Under the pieces are notes generated by a model that did not search any database, was not told the origin of the DNA, and saw only the letters and a list, made by a program, of their open reading frames with translations. Source: Beroe forskalii (taxonomy: Eukaryota > Ctenophora > Nuda > Beroida > Beroidae). Taken from it: a stretch of 64,000 bases of DNA. The position numbers were made by a program, and so were the translations under genes. Of this stretch, positions 50,301-57,724 are shown piece after piece. Where the stretch lies: assembly GCA_011033025.1 (NCBI GenBank), contig WFMF01000325.1:1-64000 (forward strand). Reading direction: 5' to 3'. The number at the start of each line of letters is the position of its first letter. The first letter of the stretch is position 1.

Positions 50301-53300
50301 TCCGCATTGACCCAACTTCCCCCCCCCCTCTTTACGGACGTCCTTTATGTATGGCTCCCAATACGAACAGCGTTTCTTCTCAAAAATTCGCTTCAGTAGA
50401 ACCGGTATGGGCATAGATAGGGCTATTAAGTGATCTCAAAATTATCCCTAAAGTTCAAACACTGCCCACTGCTCAATTAAATGTAACTTTTGCCTTTTTT
50501 TGTGTCTTGGCTGACTCCAAAAAATACGACCAACTCCCTTTGCATACCTAACTCCCTTTGCATAACTTAATAAAATCCCTTGCATAACTTAATAAAATCC
50601 CTTGCATAACTTAATAAAATCCCTTGCATAACTTAATAAAATCCCTTGCATAACTTAATGAAATCATCTACCCACTACTGATTACACAAATCCTGTATCG
50701 AAATCTTAGAAAGTAACCAGCTCTGGGGCGATGTTAGGGCCAGAGCTGCCCACATTTCGACACTTACCACTGAACAAGGACTGACATCGTCAACATGTTT
50801 TAAGTTTAAGTTTTATGTTAAGTTGAATCGTCAACTATGCTCAATGGACTGGTGAGATTATCATATTCCGTCCTAATTTTGATTTGTAAATTCTCAGAAA
50901 ACGGTTTACACTTGGCATAAATGAAGTGTAACTCCTTAACTTAATAAAAACGACTATCATTTCTGAGAATTTTAATCTTCGTCCAACTTTATTTTGGAAT
51001 AGGATCAGAAATAGGACGATCATCAGCAGTCAGCACCCTATCTTTGATTGTGACATTTATAAACGAATAAATTACGAGTTTGGATTTTTAAACGCCGGAA
51101 AAATATTCAATCACATAATTCAAATCATTTGATATGAGTAAATTTCTATATCTTCAATCATTTTTCCCACTAAAATCTAAAAATTATTCATGACGGCACA
51201 TGGCCTAATAAATCTATAAATCTAATGTTCTACGTTACAAATTATAGACATCTCTTGAATCTTCAGATCTATTGATCTACGTTGCAACCATCAGTGTTAC
51301 AGACGCGATGCTCACAGTAGATCCAATCCTCGTTGAAACGAGCGTTATTACACTTAGAATCTACCCACTTATTTTTGATGGTGGTGCAGCCCTTGTCCAA
51401 GTATTGACCGGGCCCATCGAAACCGCCATCAGGTGATACGCCCCGTGTTTGGTAGCACAGGTCGTCATTAGGAGAACATTCCATTAGTTGCCCTCCGATT
51501 CTATCTTTTTCCGCTGGTCTTCCGTTCACATCCAGTCCCTCGAGGTCGTCAGCTAACATGATCGACCAGCACTTGAGAGCATGGGATCCGGCAACCAGGG
51601 CTGCTATTACAAACAAAAGCTTCATGCTTGTCTACGATAGAATAATTACTCGAACTGTTGTTATGCCATGATAATATAATACTGATTGAAAATTGTGAAA
51701 TCTCCGAATAAAAACGATATATATTTTTTGACTCTAACTTAATAAATTTTGATAAGGTTCACTTATTTATTAAAATGATATATGTCGAAGAAGAATGATG
51801 ATACGTCAAACAAGAAAAAAAGTCCATTAAAAATTTAAAAAAAAGTGGTTCAGTCTAAAGCACCGAAGCGACTCCCGGACTTTATGCCGACACAGGACCA
51901 TATGCCGACTTCGAAAAACCCCTGGTCGGCATAAAGTACAAAAATGGACTTTATACCGACACTGGACATTATGCCGACATGATTTCCCGGGCTTATTAAA
52001 ACTCAGAACTTATAGAGTGTTCAATGTAAATGCAAAGATATGAGGGGGATCTCTGGTCATGTGCTTCACGATCTTCAGCTCTGTGAGGGAGTGCTCCAGT
52101 TTCAAGGCATCCAGGAAGGACCAGATGGTGGGGTTGGTGCAGGTCACAATGCTCTTGAAGCCATTGTGCCATCCCTCCGCCAAGGTGCCGCCAAGCCATG
52201 TCGACATCACCGGGAGGAACAAAGGGGAGAGCTCCTAACATCAGGAAGGACTTCCGGTCTTCTGAACCCACCACTCTGTAGTCTGTACTCAGGGACCAGG
52301 TCTGTTGAAGCGAACTTCCTCCACATTGCTTGAAATGGAGGTAGCAGCCACGGATGTTGGTTCCTGGTCAGACAGAGAGGACAGCGTTGCGAAGACCGGT
52401 CCAGCTCTTCCAGGAGGTTGGTGTACAGAGCTTCTGACTTCCCAGGAAGGAGTCCGTAGGGAGATCTTAGGTGGTGGACACTCACAAAATATCACTACAT
52501 TTACTTCACCTAATAACAAGCTTCATCCGAGCACCTCATCAGCGATCACATCTTGCTTAAGCGTCACATGACACACGATCCACCGGATACGCTCTCGAAA
52601 AACTGGGCTGATACTGTCTCATAACCGCTATACACTATCGGATAAGACACAAGGATACGATAAACCAATTAACAGAAGGGTAGCACAGATTGACCTGTCG
52701 GCATATAGTCCAAAAACGGACTTAATGCCGACAGACGATATACCGACATGTCCCTAGAAATCCAATGTCGGCATATAGTCCAGTGTCGGCATAAAGTCCG
52801 GGTACCCACCGAAGCTACATATAGCGTTCTGAATTATGGACAGACTTGCCATTTAATTTTCATCGCACAAAAAAACATAATTAAAAGTTTGATTGTCGAA
52901 TAACTCGTTGTAGGTGATTGTTTTTCAAAACCTTTCTACAATAATCCTGGGCATAAAGAATTATAATGAGCAAGCAACTATCTGGAGTCAGGAGCCTCTT
53001 CCCTCCTCAAAAGCTCGTTCAATTTGTCCCCCAGAATTAATTATAATAATCTCCAAGTTTTCTTACCCGTCACTTGTTACCATTTATTGTTTTTCAAAGT
53101 AAACTCATCAACTTAATTAGTGTCGTGAGGACCATGAAAGAGCTTCTTTTCTATATTCCAGTTTATTACAATGAGCTATTTAAATTAGTTCAGCACCAAC
53201 CGACGCCAATGAAGACACCTTATTAGTAAATGTGTGCGCCGTTGCACACGTAATCATATTACTCGCCAATTCGAACAACTTAAAAACTCAAAAAGCCCCT

Positions 53301-54523
53301 TAATACCGGTATGAATTTGATTGAGCATAGATAGGGGCATTTTGATTTAGCGATATAAAAATTATCCAAAAATTATCCAAAAATTATCCAAAAATTATCC
53401 AAAAATTATCCAAAAATTATCCAAAAATTATCCAAAAATTATCCAAATTTAGTGATATAAAAATTATCCAAACACAGCCCACTCAGTGCAGTGCTCAATT
53501 AAGTGTTACTTTTGCAAAGTGTCTTGTGTCAACTTCACATAACACATCGGTAGATTGACTAGATGGATTTCACCCATCCCTAGCACGCAACACTCGGAAA
53601 TTTGGAGGGTCGTGTCGCGGAAAAAATGGCGCGCGGCGGAGGGTATGGTAAAATCCTACTATAGATTGACGACTTCCCGGAGGCTAACTCGAAAAAAATA
53701 CGGCCAACTGCCTCTGCATAATAGAATGATCTAACCATTACAAAAAATCGAAATCTCAAAAAACGTACCTCTACCCAGCTCTGAGGCAGTATTAGGGCCA
53801 GAGCTGGCTACATCTTAGGTACTACTTATAATTCTTCCTCATATATAAATTAATAAATAAATATATATCTGTCTGTCCGGTCTTCCTTATATATAGCCAC
53901 AGACCTCTCTGACACCACTCAGTACCCAATCAAGCATACCGATGATCGGAATGTTCATACGAAAGTACCAGTGACGTTTGACACCACCAGGTATATAGAC
54001 ATCACTTAGAGGAGTAGGCACACCAGATTAAAATATAACCTCATCACTGATAAGAACTGATAAGACCTACATTGTACTGTACGAATTGCTGAAGTGAATG
54101 GTGAACGGTGGCCGGAGGCCACGGGCCCTGCTAGTTTTTATAATTATCGCTGTACAAGGACTGACATCGTCGACAGGTTTTGAGGTTTAAGTTTTAAGTT
54201 AAGTCGAATCGTCAGCTACGCCCAAAGGACTGGTCGACTGGAACTAAGCTAACATAATATCTACGATTAAACTACGCGCACGAGAAATAGGCGGTTATCA
54301 ACGTCATCAACTCACTACATCATGATATGATAATGAAGTCATCCTATCCGCCTATTTCTCGTGAGCGGCGTACAACCAGCTTACCTGTGATAAGGCCGAG
54401 TATCTCAATCCGGTTGATGGGGTGGTTGCCCATCAGGTAGAGTCTTGGAACCAGATCAGATCTTTTGAGGGAGTGTAGCGTGGATATCTTCATCTTTACA
54501 CAGGACCAGAAAACAGGATCCAT
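38346..54523 (-). CDS. STN1: CST complex subunit STN1 (OB-fold telomere/replication protein)
   Basis: STN1 acts with CTC1 and TEN1 at telomeres to recruit DNA polymerase alpha-primase. Exons on the minus strand, all phases agreeing: 54385-54523, 45735-45955, 45390-45552, 45022-45155, 38664-38732, 38346-38474, for 284 residues. Exon 1 (MDPVFWSCVKMKISTLHSLK, then GNHPINRIEILGLITG) matches the STN1 N-terminus, which has LDPVF, then GHPIKQVDVLG. Exon 2 completes the OB fold (YTLDDCSGSCIPC, THW, VGDLVCVRGRLGEFRDKREV). Exons 3-4 are helical. Exons 5-6 resemble the winged-helix part (STARSIVKETLSRTKK; LDAVLSQLVMDGDIYETDD). Vertebrate STN1 has about 370 residues, so a second winged helix seems absent or was missed. 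Introns 1 (8.4 kb) and 5 (6.3 kb) hold other genes. Confidence 0.85.
39270..40976 (-). CDS. Secreted, probably GPI-anchored protein with GKGDR repeats
   Basis: A single ORF of 568 residues nested in STN1 intron 5. An N-terminal signal peptide is clear (MRIPPLPFLLLFVSSVSSDA). Residues about 45-215 form a Cys-containing domain (NMKIQFGFGQIIEEDASGNK, then paired cysteines and NGTAKWEVEVRDWTFCVADD). Residues about 250-420 are low complexity with some ten GKGDR(E/A)(E/D)AA(A/G) repeats. A KRGRGKKGDRSGRG basic block and an acidic segment follow. The C-terminus (NGTGAMRGCSLALILAGFYV and a hydrophobic end) fits a GPI signal. The first domain recalls, loosely, acidic skeletal-matrix proteins of corals, but I cannot confirm that. 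Function unknown. Confidence 0.7.
   Translation of the reverse strand: MRIPPLPFLLLFVSSVSSDAATDTSQDASDLELKSSSKVGEEMFKMSGGKDKNMKIQFGFGQIIEEDASGNKVLFDGHSCNFLKDDISCTLTKDEAGVLPAVDENGDTAEAKYTRITKTCSLAACQVNPAAKLIVRSYIMLNKAYICQPSCEAENQYQSPVFNGTAKWEVEVRDWTFCVADDCEGETGSHLKIFFNLRGSKGGKEMTPRKKGKVPFDMMKGKVAERCKGKYGEEKPQSVSKRNVKKPNPASGGKGAIGGEKEKPGREDQNDREQARGDEDRNNVVDPSGGEGGAEQASGDANGGRGEKDIAGGKGDRNEAAGKGDRADAAGGKGDRADAAAGKGDREEAAGGKGDRADAAAGKGDREEAAGGKGDRDAAAGKGDREEAAGGKGDRADAAGGRGEKDAEGGKGDASGGKPNPSGKRGRGKKGDRSGRGKCRNSLSTSFGDEPDDQEEFSLSDESGTEDEPVIRMFGMAVLDGATVVEQDNGFVGPLVEEAELISGKDGKRKKGKYITIKVQKFDTKMVYDPTVDLSPTGGSNGDPENGTGAMRGCSLALILAGFYVMLL
39775..40050. repeat. Coding minisatellite for GKGDR repeats
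   Basis: The + strand reads CTGTCACCTTTTCCACCAGC or CTGTCACCTTTTCCAGCTGC with GCGTC or CTCTT spacers, in units of about 27-30 bp that keep the minus-strand frame. Opposite-strand and out-of-frame open stretches over this region are shadows. Confidence 0.85.
41754..41838. mobile_element. Full palindromic mini-element, GAGAAATAGGCGG ends
   Basis: The left end CGCGAGAAATAGGCGG and the right end CCGCCTATTTCTCGTG are inverted copies about 85 bp apart. Inside are TATGACGTCATTATCAA and AGTGAGTTGATGACGTAG. It is one of the two complete copies of a dispersed family (others at 54277-54369, 60300-60378, and partial copies elsewhere). Confidence 0.8.
42785..43110. repeat. 16-bp minisatellite, CACGCTGGCACCAGTC
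   Basis: About 20 units alternate CACGCTGG and CACCCTGG variants of the 16-bp unit; decayed units continue to about 43200. Because 16 is not a multiple of 3 and the unit has no stop, all three minus-strand frames are open and read the same 16-residue repeat (for example DWCQRGLVPAWTGASV). These three overlapping frames are repeat artefacts rather than genes. Confidence 0.95.
43260..45020. other. STN1 intron 5, no further exon recognised
   Basis: AT-rich with short unconvincing frames only. No repeats of note were seen apart from a TTTCTCTTCGAAGTT direct repeat at about 43670-43715. Confidence 0.5.
45022..45552 (-). CDS. STN1: STN1 exons 3 and 4: helical linker
   Basis: Exon 3 (45390-45552) encodes ALQRLESKSFSMKAAEIEK and KIKHAIEENIISK. 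Exon 4 (45022-45155) encodes GPCEDVLVYKELRNVKVWLE and ELLTEIHSRLAPQ. They join by a phase-1 intron of 234 bp. The pattern lines up with the segment between the OB fold and the winged helix of STN1; identity is low, so the assignment rests mainly on the continuous phases with exons 2 and 5. Confidence 0.7.
45735..45955 (-). CDS. STN1: STN1 exon 2: core of the OB fold
   Basis: It begins with AVETREKYNKYTLDDCSGSC, i.e. the strand that in STN1 orthologues reads D-D-S-T-G, followed by the C-x-x-W block (CIPCTHW), a serine-rich loop and YRVGDLVCVRGRLGEFRDKR. The acceptor is TTCTTCAG and the donor is CAC|GTGAGT. The loop is shorter than in vertebrates. Confidence 0.85.
46662..47849. mobile_element. 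1.19-kb inverted-repeat element with GGTCAAATGATC motifs, TA duplication
   Basis: The left end GGGGAAACGTGGGTCAAATG plus ATCCTA is mirrored by the right end TAGGATCATTTGCCCCATGT plus CTCCCC, and TA flanks both sides. Subterminal copies of GGGTCAAATGA/TCATTTGACCC recur near 46690, 47030-47100, 47575-47645 and 47680 in both orientations, a pattern of transposase-binding repeats. No transposase frame is present. Lies in STN1 intron 1. Confidence 0.75.
48066..48182. mobile_element. Foldback element, about 117 bp
   Basis: GTGGCAGTTCGAACTGCAGT plus TTTGTGTGC on the left is matched by GCACACAAAACTGCAGTTCG plus AACTGTCAC on the right. Inner arms GCGCGGCGTACAGACAT and ATGTCTTTACGCCGCGC also pair. It forms an almost complete hairpin with a small central loop. 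Confidence 0.8.
48845..49213 (-). CDS. Ly6/uPAR-like three-finger secreted protein 1
   Basis: The product has 122 residues: a signal peptide (MKLLFVIAALVAGSHA) then a compact Cys-rich domain with eight cysteines (KCWSI, MECSPNDDLCYQTR, KGCTS, SMCN, WTYCEHRVC, TDGCNVD). The ending C-x-TD-x-CN is the usual closing motif of Ly6/three-finger domains. An upstream in-frame ATG at 49318 would add 35 residues, but the second ATG (49213) gives a perfect signal peptide and is shared with the paralogue, so I use it. The CDS has no intron, and the gene lies within STN1 intron 1 on the same strand. The role (receptor, ligand, defence or other) cannot be told from sequence; no GPI tail is present, so it is probably secreted. 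Confidence 0.8.
   Translation of the reverse strand: MKLLFVIAALVAGSHALKCWSIGLFGDPTELDVNGRPTAKDRIGGQLMECSPNDDLCYQTRAVSPDGSFDGPGQDVKKGCTSSKDKWVDSMCNKPNYTDNYGWTYCEHRVCGTDGCNVDQKI
50000..50359. mobile_element. 360-bp MITE with GGACGTCCGC-type inverted ends
   Basis: The left end GGGGCCATCCATAAAGGACG plus TCCGCAAA is inverted at the right as TTTACGGACGTCCTTTATGT plus ATGGCTCCC. Internal CGTCCGCA words repeat many times. Unit B of the duplication lacks it at the matching position (about 53275), which confirms insertion after the duplication. The duplicated target is very short (about AA) or unclear. A related internal block occurs in the 14321-14922 element. Confidence 0.8.
50535..50662. repeat. 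22-bp tandem repeat, CCTTGCATAACTTAATAAAAT
   Basis: Five units with nearly no differences, preceded by two CTCCCTTTGCATA variants. Unit B has only one unit-like stretch (CTGCCTCTGCATAATAGAAT) at the matching place, so the expansion is specific to unit A. Confidence 0.9.
51269..51625 (-). CDS. Ly6/uPAR-like three-finger secreted protein 2
   Basis: The paralogue of the gene at 48845-49213, with 118 residues. The signal peptide is identical and the eight cysteines are conserved (KCWSI, MECSPNDDLCYQTR, KGCTT, SKCN, WIYCEHRVC, TDGCNVD). Differences concentrate in the first loop (MLADDLEGLD against GLFGDPTELD) and the third (ARFNEDW against PNYTDNYGW), so loops have diverged faster than the scaffold. 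The CDS is intronless, inside STN1 intron 1, same strand. Probably secreted; specific role unknown. Confidence 0.8.
   Translation of the reverse strand: MKLLFVIAALVAGSHALKCWSIMLADDLEGLDVNGRPAEKDRIGGQLMECSPNDDLCYQTRGVSPDGGFDGPGQYLDKGCTTIKNKWVDSKCNNARFNEDWIYCEHRVCNTDGCNVDQ
51870..52806 (-). mobile_element. 937-bp MULE-like transposon with decayed transposase
   Basis: A perfect 9-bp duplication CACCGAAGC (51861-51869, 52807-52815) flanks the element, and the ends share CCCGGACTTTATGCCGACAC in inverted orientation, followed by more GTCGGCATA-type repeats. The uninterrupted site is visible in unit A near 49430. The minus strand carries pieces of a transposase C-terminus in different frames: PPFQAMWRKFASTDLVPEY, LPFVPPGDVDMAW, and EGWHNGFKSIVTCTNPTIW then SFLDALK. 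The EGWHN...NPTIW-x-FLDALK block is typical of MULE-type transposases, and a 9-bp duplication suits Mutator elements. Frames are broken, so it is inactive. Confidence 0.82.
53345..53447. repeat. 11-bp satellite, AAAAATTATCC
   Basis: About nine perfect head-to-tail units in duplication unit B. Unit A has only a single AAAATTATCC at the matching position (about 50440), so the expansion followed the duplication. Confidence 0.95.
54277..54369. mobile_element. Full palindromic mini-element next to the STN1 exon 1 donor
   Basis: The left end GCGCACGAGAAATAGGCGG and the right end CCGCCTATTTCTCGTGAGCG are inverted copies. CAACGTCATCAACTCAC and ATAATGAAGTCATCC lie between. It ends about 15 bp from the 5' splice site of STN1 exon 1 (intron begins at 54384 on the minus strand). 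Confidence 0.8.
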
Positions 54524-54945
54524 ACCGAGGAGGGGCGCTGAGGAGGAGAGCGGTGAGTGGAGGGGTGAGGAGAGCGGTGAGGGGGTGAGTGGAGGGGTGA
54601 GGAGAGGGGTTAGCAGATGGTGAGGGGGTGAGTGTAGGGTGCTAAGGGGAGAGAGGGTGAGCAGAGGGGGGGTGAGGAGAGGGGTTAGCAGATGAGGAGA
54701 GAGATGAGGAGAGAGGAGGGTGGTGAGGGGGTGAGTGTAGGGGTGCTAAGGGGGAGGGTGAGTGGAGGGGTGCTGAAGGGAGAGATGAGGGGGAAAGAGG
54801 GGTGAGGAGGGGCGCTGAGGGGTGACTGGTGAGCGGTGGGGAGAAAGGGCGATTGGAGGGAAAAGAGGGGGTGAGTGGAGGGATGCTAAACGGGAAGAGG
54901 TTGAGCAGAGGGGGGAGAGAGGGTGAGCAATAATATATGGAGCGG
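54524..54945. repeat. Polypurine G-rich tract upstream of STN1
   Basis: The + strand is almost purely purine (GGTGAGGGGGTGAGTG, AGAGGGGTTAGCAGATG and similar degenerate units of about 12-30 bp). It lies directly before the STN1 start on its template side, so it covers the likely promoter or 5' UTR. G-runs are spaced closely enough for G-quadruplex or triplex formation; function not shown. Confidence 0.8.
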
Positions 54946-55036
54946 TTTCAGTTTCAATTGATCAAGAATGGAAGGATGAATCAAGAATCGAAATGGCTGA
55001 CGACTGTGCAATGCAATGTCAATAACATCACCACTT

Positions 55037-56668
55037 TTAGCCTGGCAGGTGGGTAGGATGGTTTTGGGTTTCCATTTCCCCAGACCCGTGAGAATCCGCT
55101 TCCAATTGCCCAGTCCTCATGGAAGTAATTCCACCAGATCCCATTTGATTCAATTCCAGGTTATCCGGTGCTACAACAGGTTCAAGAGGAGACGAACTCG
55201 GAGGGAAGGATGAAAGCTGCTCTACATCATCTTGGTTACCTTGCACTGACTTTCCCTGGTGATTGGTCGCTCTCAACCTTTCCCCAGCCAGTATTTGAAG
55301 ATCAATGTCACTTGGTAGTTCAATATCACTTAGCTCATCATCATCGCTTAACACTCCATTTGATGTTTCACTTGGCACATCAGGATCAGCACTTGGCACA
55401 TCAGGATCGGCACATGGCACATCACTTGGAATTGCTGAGAGCTCATCATCCGGTTCTTCCCTTACGGAAGATGGTTCTTGCTTTACGTGAGACCCAGTAA
55501 GTTCACTGAACGAATCGAAACACTGGTTGTGAAGTTCACACCTCTCCAACTTTACCGGGGTTTGGGGGCGCCCTGTATCCACTTGGTCGGCAGTACCACA
55601 GCTGCATTCTTCAGTCTTAACTTCCTCAACCTTTACTGCTTCATCTTGACTGAAGTTGTCATCACTTTCTAAGATTTTCCTCTTCTTGTCCTTGGATGTA
55701 GTTTCAGAGTGATGGTGGGTGGTGTTCTTAGGTTCTCTTTTAACTACTTCAGGAGTGTCCATGATAGAGCTGTCTATAGACCAGGATGACATGTTCTGTA
55801 TCTCCTTCAAGACAGAGTCTGAGAAAGGGAAGCTTGAGCTGGTAAGCCTTCTTTCTTTACTCGTCACACTCCCTGCCCCTTCTTTCACTCTTCCTGATTC
55901 TCTATCTTTCATCCTCCCTGAATCTCTTGATTTCCCATCTTTTCCTCTTACGAGAGGTTCAGAGTTTTCAGTATCGCCTTCCTTCTCTAAGTCTATAGAT
56001 GACGATCCTAGCTCTTCACTTCTTGATTCCGAGGTATTATGCTGTGGTGAAAAATCTGAAGGTTCCAAGAAATAGAATTTTTTGCGACTGTACCACTCAA
56101 AATCAGACTCAAACTGACTGAACTGGATCGGAGAGGATTCTCTCCGAGGAAAATGCTTGAAGAATTGAAGACATTTGGAAAGACGTTCTTCGGAAGATCG
56201 GTTAGTAGAAGCTGCTGATCCTTCGCCTGGCTTGAGTTTGCAGGGCCTTTTCCTTTGTTGATGAGGCGTTTCCCTCTCTTCTCTGACACTGTCATCAGGC
56301 TCGATTGTGTCTGTAAGGAGTTTCGGGGAGTTTTCTTTCCTTCCCGCGGAGGAGACATCTTCATGAAACTGTAAAGGGGCGTATTGAGACCTTTTCCTTG
56401 CACCTTTTCCCGAACCAGAACCACAACTTTTCGGTGTACTGGTATTATTACTCGAGGGCCTGAGTTTCAAAGTCACCCTCGATTTCGTGGTATCCTTGTC
56501 ATTACTTCCATGTTCAGAGTTATCGAGATTGGAATCACGCCTTTTTCCATAACTTTTATTAGTGATTTTAATAACCGATTTGAGGATGGGTTTAGCGTCA
56601 CTCCGTTTTTCTTTGCCCGCCGCCGCAGAATCCATCTTATCTTGTGTCTTGGCATCCTTTGAATCCAT
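55037..56668 (-). CDS. Unrecognised charged protein with SUMO-consensus-like sites
   Basis: A single uninterrupted ORF of 543 residues from a clear ATG (MDSKDAKTQDKMDS). It is rich in Ser, Glu, Asp and Lys and predicted to be mostly disordered. Visible features: a basic N-terminal part (KPILKSVIKITNKSYGKRRD; RKRPCKLKPGEG), a compact aromatic segment at about 170-210 (CLQFFKHFPRRES; FESDFEWYSRKKFYFLEPSD), then an acidic C-terminal half with several psi-K-x-E matches (VKRE, VKVE, VKTE, VKLE, VKQE), two near-identical (C)ADPDVP repeats, and LSDIELPSDIDLQILAGERL near the end. Nuclear regulatory role is inference. It lies between STN1 and the ZC3H4-like gene, all on the minus strand. Confidence 0.65.
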   Translation of the reverse strand: MDSKDAKTQDKMDSAAAGKEKRSDAKPILKSVIKITNKSYGKRRDSNLDNSEHGSNDKDTTKSRVTLKLRPSSNNTSTPKSCGSGSGKGARKRSQYAPLQFHEDVSSAGRKENSPKLLTDTIEPDDSVREERETPHQQRKRPCKLKPGEGSAASTNRSSEERLSKCLQFFKHFPRRESSPIQFSQFESDFEWYSRKKFYFLEPSDFSPQHNTSESRSEELGSSSIDLEKEGDTENSEPLVRGKDGKSRDSGRMKDRESGRVKEGAGSVTSKERRLTSSSFPFSDSVLKEIQNMSSWSIDSSIMDTPEVVKREPKNTTHHHSETTSKDKKRKILESDDNFSQDEAVKVEEVKTEECSCGTADQVDTGRPQTPVKLERCELHNQCFDSFSELTGSHVKQEPSSVREEPDDELSAIPSDVPCADPDVPSADPDVPSETSNGVLSDDDELSDIELPSDIDLQILAGERLRATNHQGKSVQGNQDDVEQLSSFPPSSSPLEPVVAPDNLELNQMGSGGITSMRTGQLEADSHGSGEMETQNHPTHLPG

Positions 56669-56699
56669 CCTAAATTGTAGAACATTGAATTATTTGATA

Positions 56700-57700
56700 T
56701 ATCTGAAGATTTTCAAAACCGACATCAAAACGGTCAATTAATTTGATAAACATTGAAGGTAATGTGATGAAAAGACAGTATGGTTATTTCAGAACCAATC
56801 ATTTATCATTATCAAAAACGTAAAATACGCACAATTTTCATGAGTATTTGCACTTTGGAAGCACTGAAACAATGGATGTTAAGTTAAGAATAGTTTTATA
56901 TACGCTGAAACTTGAAAGCAAAATACAACGCACACATCGCAGCAGCCTTTAATAAAACGTGTTAATGATTAAAGAGAACTCTCGTGGGTTATATTGTAAC
57001 TTGAAAGGCACACAAAAAGGGAAATTTTCTGATCAATAGATTGCAAACGATTAATAAATAATTAGCGGTTGATGAGAGTTAGAAATTGGAAAATCAATTG
57101 ATAACGCAAACTTGCTTGACTCCCCTTTTCTTCTAATTGTATCAACGGACAGCCTCAACCTATTTCTCTATTCAAACGTATTTTACAACGGGTTTAAATA
57201 GCACAGAACCCATTTGTATATCAAAATAAAAGTTGTTTATCACACTCGTCTTCGGCTCAAAGTTCAAAAATTACAAAAACGTAGTATATTTCACTGCATA
57301 AGCCACTTTCGAACAATAGGCGCTAACTGACGATAAAACAAAGGTATCAATCCGTCGCGAATTATAACAACACTTTCACTTTGAGAGCTGTTCAAGAATC
57401 AAGGCCCTCGCAGGGCTCCTACGTTACACAGCCCTCAAAGTGAGAAAGTATTTTGTTACAACTGACGAAATATTCTTCAAAATAGTGACTCGATAACTTC
57501 AAAACCACCTATTCTCCGTTTGTGACTTATCACTGTAAGCGAGCTCCGCGTTATATCGTGTATTCAAACATTTAGCTATAAATCTAAGAAAATCTAAAAA
57601 CCATATTTGTATATATTTGATCAATTCGTGTAAAAACAAAGTAAAAACGTGCACTGCAGCACGCTTAGAAATAACACATCTCATGTATCATACACCACGT
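56700..57700. promoter_or_regulatory. Intergenic stretch, likely promoter area of the 55037-56668 gene
   Basis: No exon found. It is AT-rich and contains a near-palindrome around 57368-57445 (AACACTTTCACTTTGAGAG against CCTCAAAGTGAGAAAG). No TATA element can be assigned with confidence. Confidence 0.3.
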
Positions 57701-57724
57701 TTTACAGGTACAAATGTGGCTGAG

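Larger units (their letters stand above)
48400..50862. repeat. Tandem duplication, unit A (with Ly6-like gene 1)
   Basis: It matches unit B (50863-54235) in order: GTAAATTCTCAGAA, ACGGTTTACACTTGGCAT (48420 and 50890), the Ly6-like gene, CTACATATAGCGTTCTGAAT (49437 and 52815), AGCAAGCAACTATCTGGAGT, CACCAACCGACGCCA (49936 and 53200), CAGCTCTG and AGGGCCAGAGCTG (50720 and 53779), and AAGGACTGACATCGTC (50778 and 54158). Unit A alone carries the 50000-50359 MITE. Confidence 0.88.
50863..54235. repeat. Tandem duplication, unit B (with Ly6-like gene 2)
   Basis: The second copy of the block described at 48400-50862. It is longer because of the MULE-like insertion (51870-52806), an 11-bp satellite (53345-53447) and extra sequence near 53560-54120. 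Removal of those brings it close to the 2.5-kb size of unit A. Confidence 0.85.
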
